Source of the DNA: Acanthochlamys bracteata
Taxonomy: Eukaryota > Streptophyta > Magnoliopsida > Pandanales > Velloziaceae
NCBI GenBank assembly: GCA_019914995.1
Contig: CM034127.1
Location: forward strand, 12,436,269 to 12,500,268
DNA length: 64,000 nt
Reading direction: 5' to 3'
Shown: piece after piece, positions 62,660 through 64,000 of the stretch
Numbering within the stretch: position 1 is the first letter of the stretch
Layout: each line of letters opens with the position of its first letter
Notes under the pieces: generated by a model
What the model was told of the DNA's origin: nothing
The model's database searches: none
What the model saw: only the letters and a program-made list of their open reading frames with translations
Translations under genes and position numbers: made by a program

Positions 62660-64000
62660 TCATTCAACATCAACAATGAGCCTGTCTGTCTCTGATGCTT
62701 CAATCTCAGAAAGATCATCAATGCATACAATCTCCGTGATCTCTGTTATCTCCGAAGATTCCCATATATCTCCGCTGTTATCCTTCTCATACTCAGTTGG
62801 ATCATAGAATTCCGCGTCATCTTCAAAAGAAGAAGAAGAAGAAGAAGCAGAATCTTTGGTTAATTCTTTAGCTTTCTCAACTTCGGCGACCCAATCCGTT
62901 CGAACGAGCGCATAGCCCATGAGTACCGCGCAAGACGCCTGCGCCGCAAGTAATCCAAGCCAGAGTCCGGCGAAGCCCATGCCTGCAACAAAGGCCATCA
63001 CGACTGAAACAGGCATTCCAATCAAGTAAAATGATCCCAAGTTGATGTTTGCTCCTGTAGTCGGCCTCGCACTTCCACGCAGGACACCGCAGCCGGTTGT
63101 CTGCGGGCAGTTTCCAAGCTCGCAGAGCCCTGCTATAGGTAACGCGATCGCTGTCAGCTCGAGGATTTCCTTATCACTGGTGAACAGCTTGCCCCACCGG
63201 TGCCGTACAGACGTGGTGAACGTCATCGCCAAGAGGCCCATTAATATAGCGCATGCAATCGAAACGATCGTTGATGTTCTAGCCTTCCCTGGCCGGTGTG
63301 CACCTAGCTCGTTGCCGACTCTTGTTGACACGCCGTAGCTCAGCGATGAAGGGAAGACGTAGACGAGCGCCGTGGTTTGGATCAGAATTCCCATGGAAGC
63401 AACAGTTGCCTTGGGATTCGCCAGTAGGCCACAGAGAATGATCATGATTTCGTACCACCACCATTCAAGACACACCGATGCGCACGTCGGTAGCGCCAGT
63501 TTCAGCAACGCCGACCAACCGCGGAGACAGTCGGTGCTAAGACTCACCCATGAGTCCTTGTGCACATCTGATACAAGAATGAAGACAATGATGAAAATGA
63601 GAAGATTCAGATTGGTCCAAACCATGGATAGAGCAACTCCGGCGATCCCCATACGGAGTCGAACGACTAAGAAGTAGTTTAGAGGGACATGCAACACGAC
63701 TGAGAATGCCGAGCAGTAGGTAACCGGTACGGTTATGTTCTGTGAACGGAGATAGATACGGAGAGGGTGAAGGAATGAGAGTAAGAAGAGATCAGGGATT
63801 GCGGCTTTGATGAAAACAGCGGCGGCCGACGAGATTTTTTCGTCTTGGTGACACCAGAGAAGAATTTGCTGCATGTTGAGCCAGAGAGCAGAGATGGGGA
63901 CTGTGACACAGAGCAAGAGGAGGATCGTCCTCTGCAGTGTGAGGCCGAGGAGTTTTCCCTGACGAGCACCGAAAGCTTGGCCACAGATTGGTTCCATTCC
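62660..64000 (-). CDS. MATE efflux transporter, DTX48-DTX51 type (3' part; start beyond window)
   Basis: An uninterrupted minus-strand frame of 446 codons ends at 62660 and is open at the right edge. The window's last bases encode Gly directly before MEPICGQAFGARQ, which is an internal motif in plant MATE proteins, so the true N-terminus lies outside. About ten membrane spans follow, with SVCLEWWWYEIMIILCGLL, SYGVSTRVGNELGAHRP and GNCPQTTGCGVLRGSARP, the last typical of the DTX48-DTX51 clade. The tail from about SASSSSSSFEDD onward is roughly 65 residues, Ser-rich and strongly acidic. Known family role: proton-coupled export of organic compounds at endomembranes or the plasma membrane; members affect iron, ABA and growth control. 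The single long exon fits this often intron-poor clade. The substrate is unknown. Confidence 0.9.
   Translation of the reverse strand, partial: GMEPICGQAFGARQGKLLGLTLQRTILLLLCVTVPISALWLNMQQILLWCHQDEKISSAAAVFIKAAIPDLFLLSFLHPLRIYLRSQNITVPVTYCSAFSVVLHVPLNYFLVVRLRMGIAGVALSMVWTNLNLLIFIIVFILVSDVHKDSWVSLSTDCLRGWSALLKLALPTCASVCLEWWWYEIMIILCGLLANPKATVASMGILIQTTALVYVFPSSLSYGVSTRVGNELGAHRPGKARTSTIVSIACAILMGLLAMTFTTSVRHRWGKLFTSDKEILELTAIALPIAGLCELGNCPQTTGCGVLRGSARPTTGANINLGSFYLIGMPVSVVMAFVAGMGFAGLWLGLLAAQASCAVLMGYALVRTDWVAEVEKAKELTKDSASSSSSSFEDDAEFYDPTEYEKDNSGDIWESSEITEITEIVCIDDLSEIEASETDRLIVDVE

Overview
The window is nuclear DNA of a flowering plant, most likely a eudicot. Genes are split by many GT-AG introns, intergenic DNA is very AT-rich, and every recognised protein belongs to a plant family (SWI3D, EXA1-type GYF protein, FDM/IDN2-like XS-XH protein, plant LRR receptor-like kinase, ankyrin-DHHC acyltransferase, plant MATE). 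I cannot name the species from sequence alone. Assignments rest on recognised motifs and spliced translations I assembled by hand; no database search was possible. The exon chains I give keep reading frame from end to end.

Layout. 1-5.2 kb: 5' part of a SWI3D gene (minus strand, runs off the left edge). 5.2-7.7 kb: long divergent intergenic region with a small tandem duplication. 7.75-17.6 kb: EXA1-like GYF gene (plus, 10 exons, 1799 aa). 18.6-21.9 kb: FDM-family gene (minus, 6 coding exons, 637 aa), convergent with EXA1. 24.04-24.11 kb: tRNA-Arg(CCU) on minus, about 110 bp upstream of and divergent from the AP-3 sigma gene (plus, 24.2-26.5 kb, 166 aa). 26.9 kb: decayed tRNA-Gln-like sequence, then two AT-rich MITE-like insertions. 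28.2-33.1 kb: LRR receptor-like pseudokinase (minus, 4 exons with a 23-nt microexon, 886 aa). 33.1-41.5 kb: gene-poor AT-rich stretch packed with copies of one short Tourist-like element, plus a fragment duplicated from the neighbouring kinase locus. 41.5-42.8 kb: small ubiquitin-fold gene and an orphan exon group. 44.75-50.97 kb: ankyrin-repeat DHHC S-acyltransferase (plus, 13 exons, 551 aa). 51.4-53.7 kb: two broken genes in head-to-head order, an L-galactose dehydrogenase copy (minus) and an RNA lariat debranching enzyme copy (plus). 53.7-62.6 kb: no intact gene seen. 62.66-64 kb: 3' part of a MATE transporter (minus, runs off the right edge).

The genes are not an operon or pathway cluster. 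Two are chromatin or RNA-silencing factors (SWI3D, FDM), one is a translation/immunity regulator (EXA1), and three act in membrane traffic or modification (AP-3 sigma, S-acyltransferase, MATE). I found no convincing new multi-gene system. The most informative non-standard items are the decayed GalDH/DBR1 head-to-head pair, the dispersed element family with TTA/TAA flanks, the displaced fragment of the kinase locus, the degenerate kinase active site, and the decayed tRNA-Gln.
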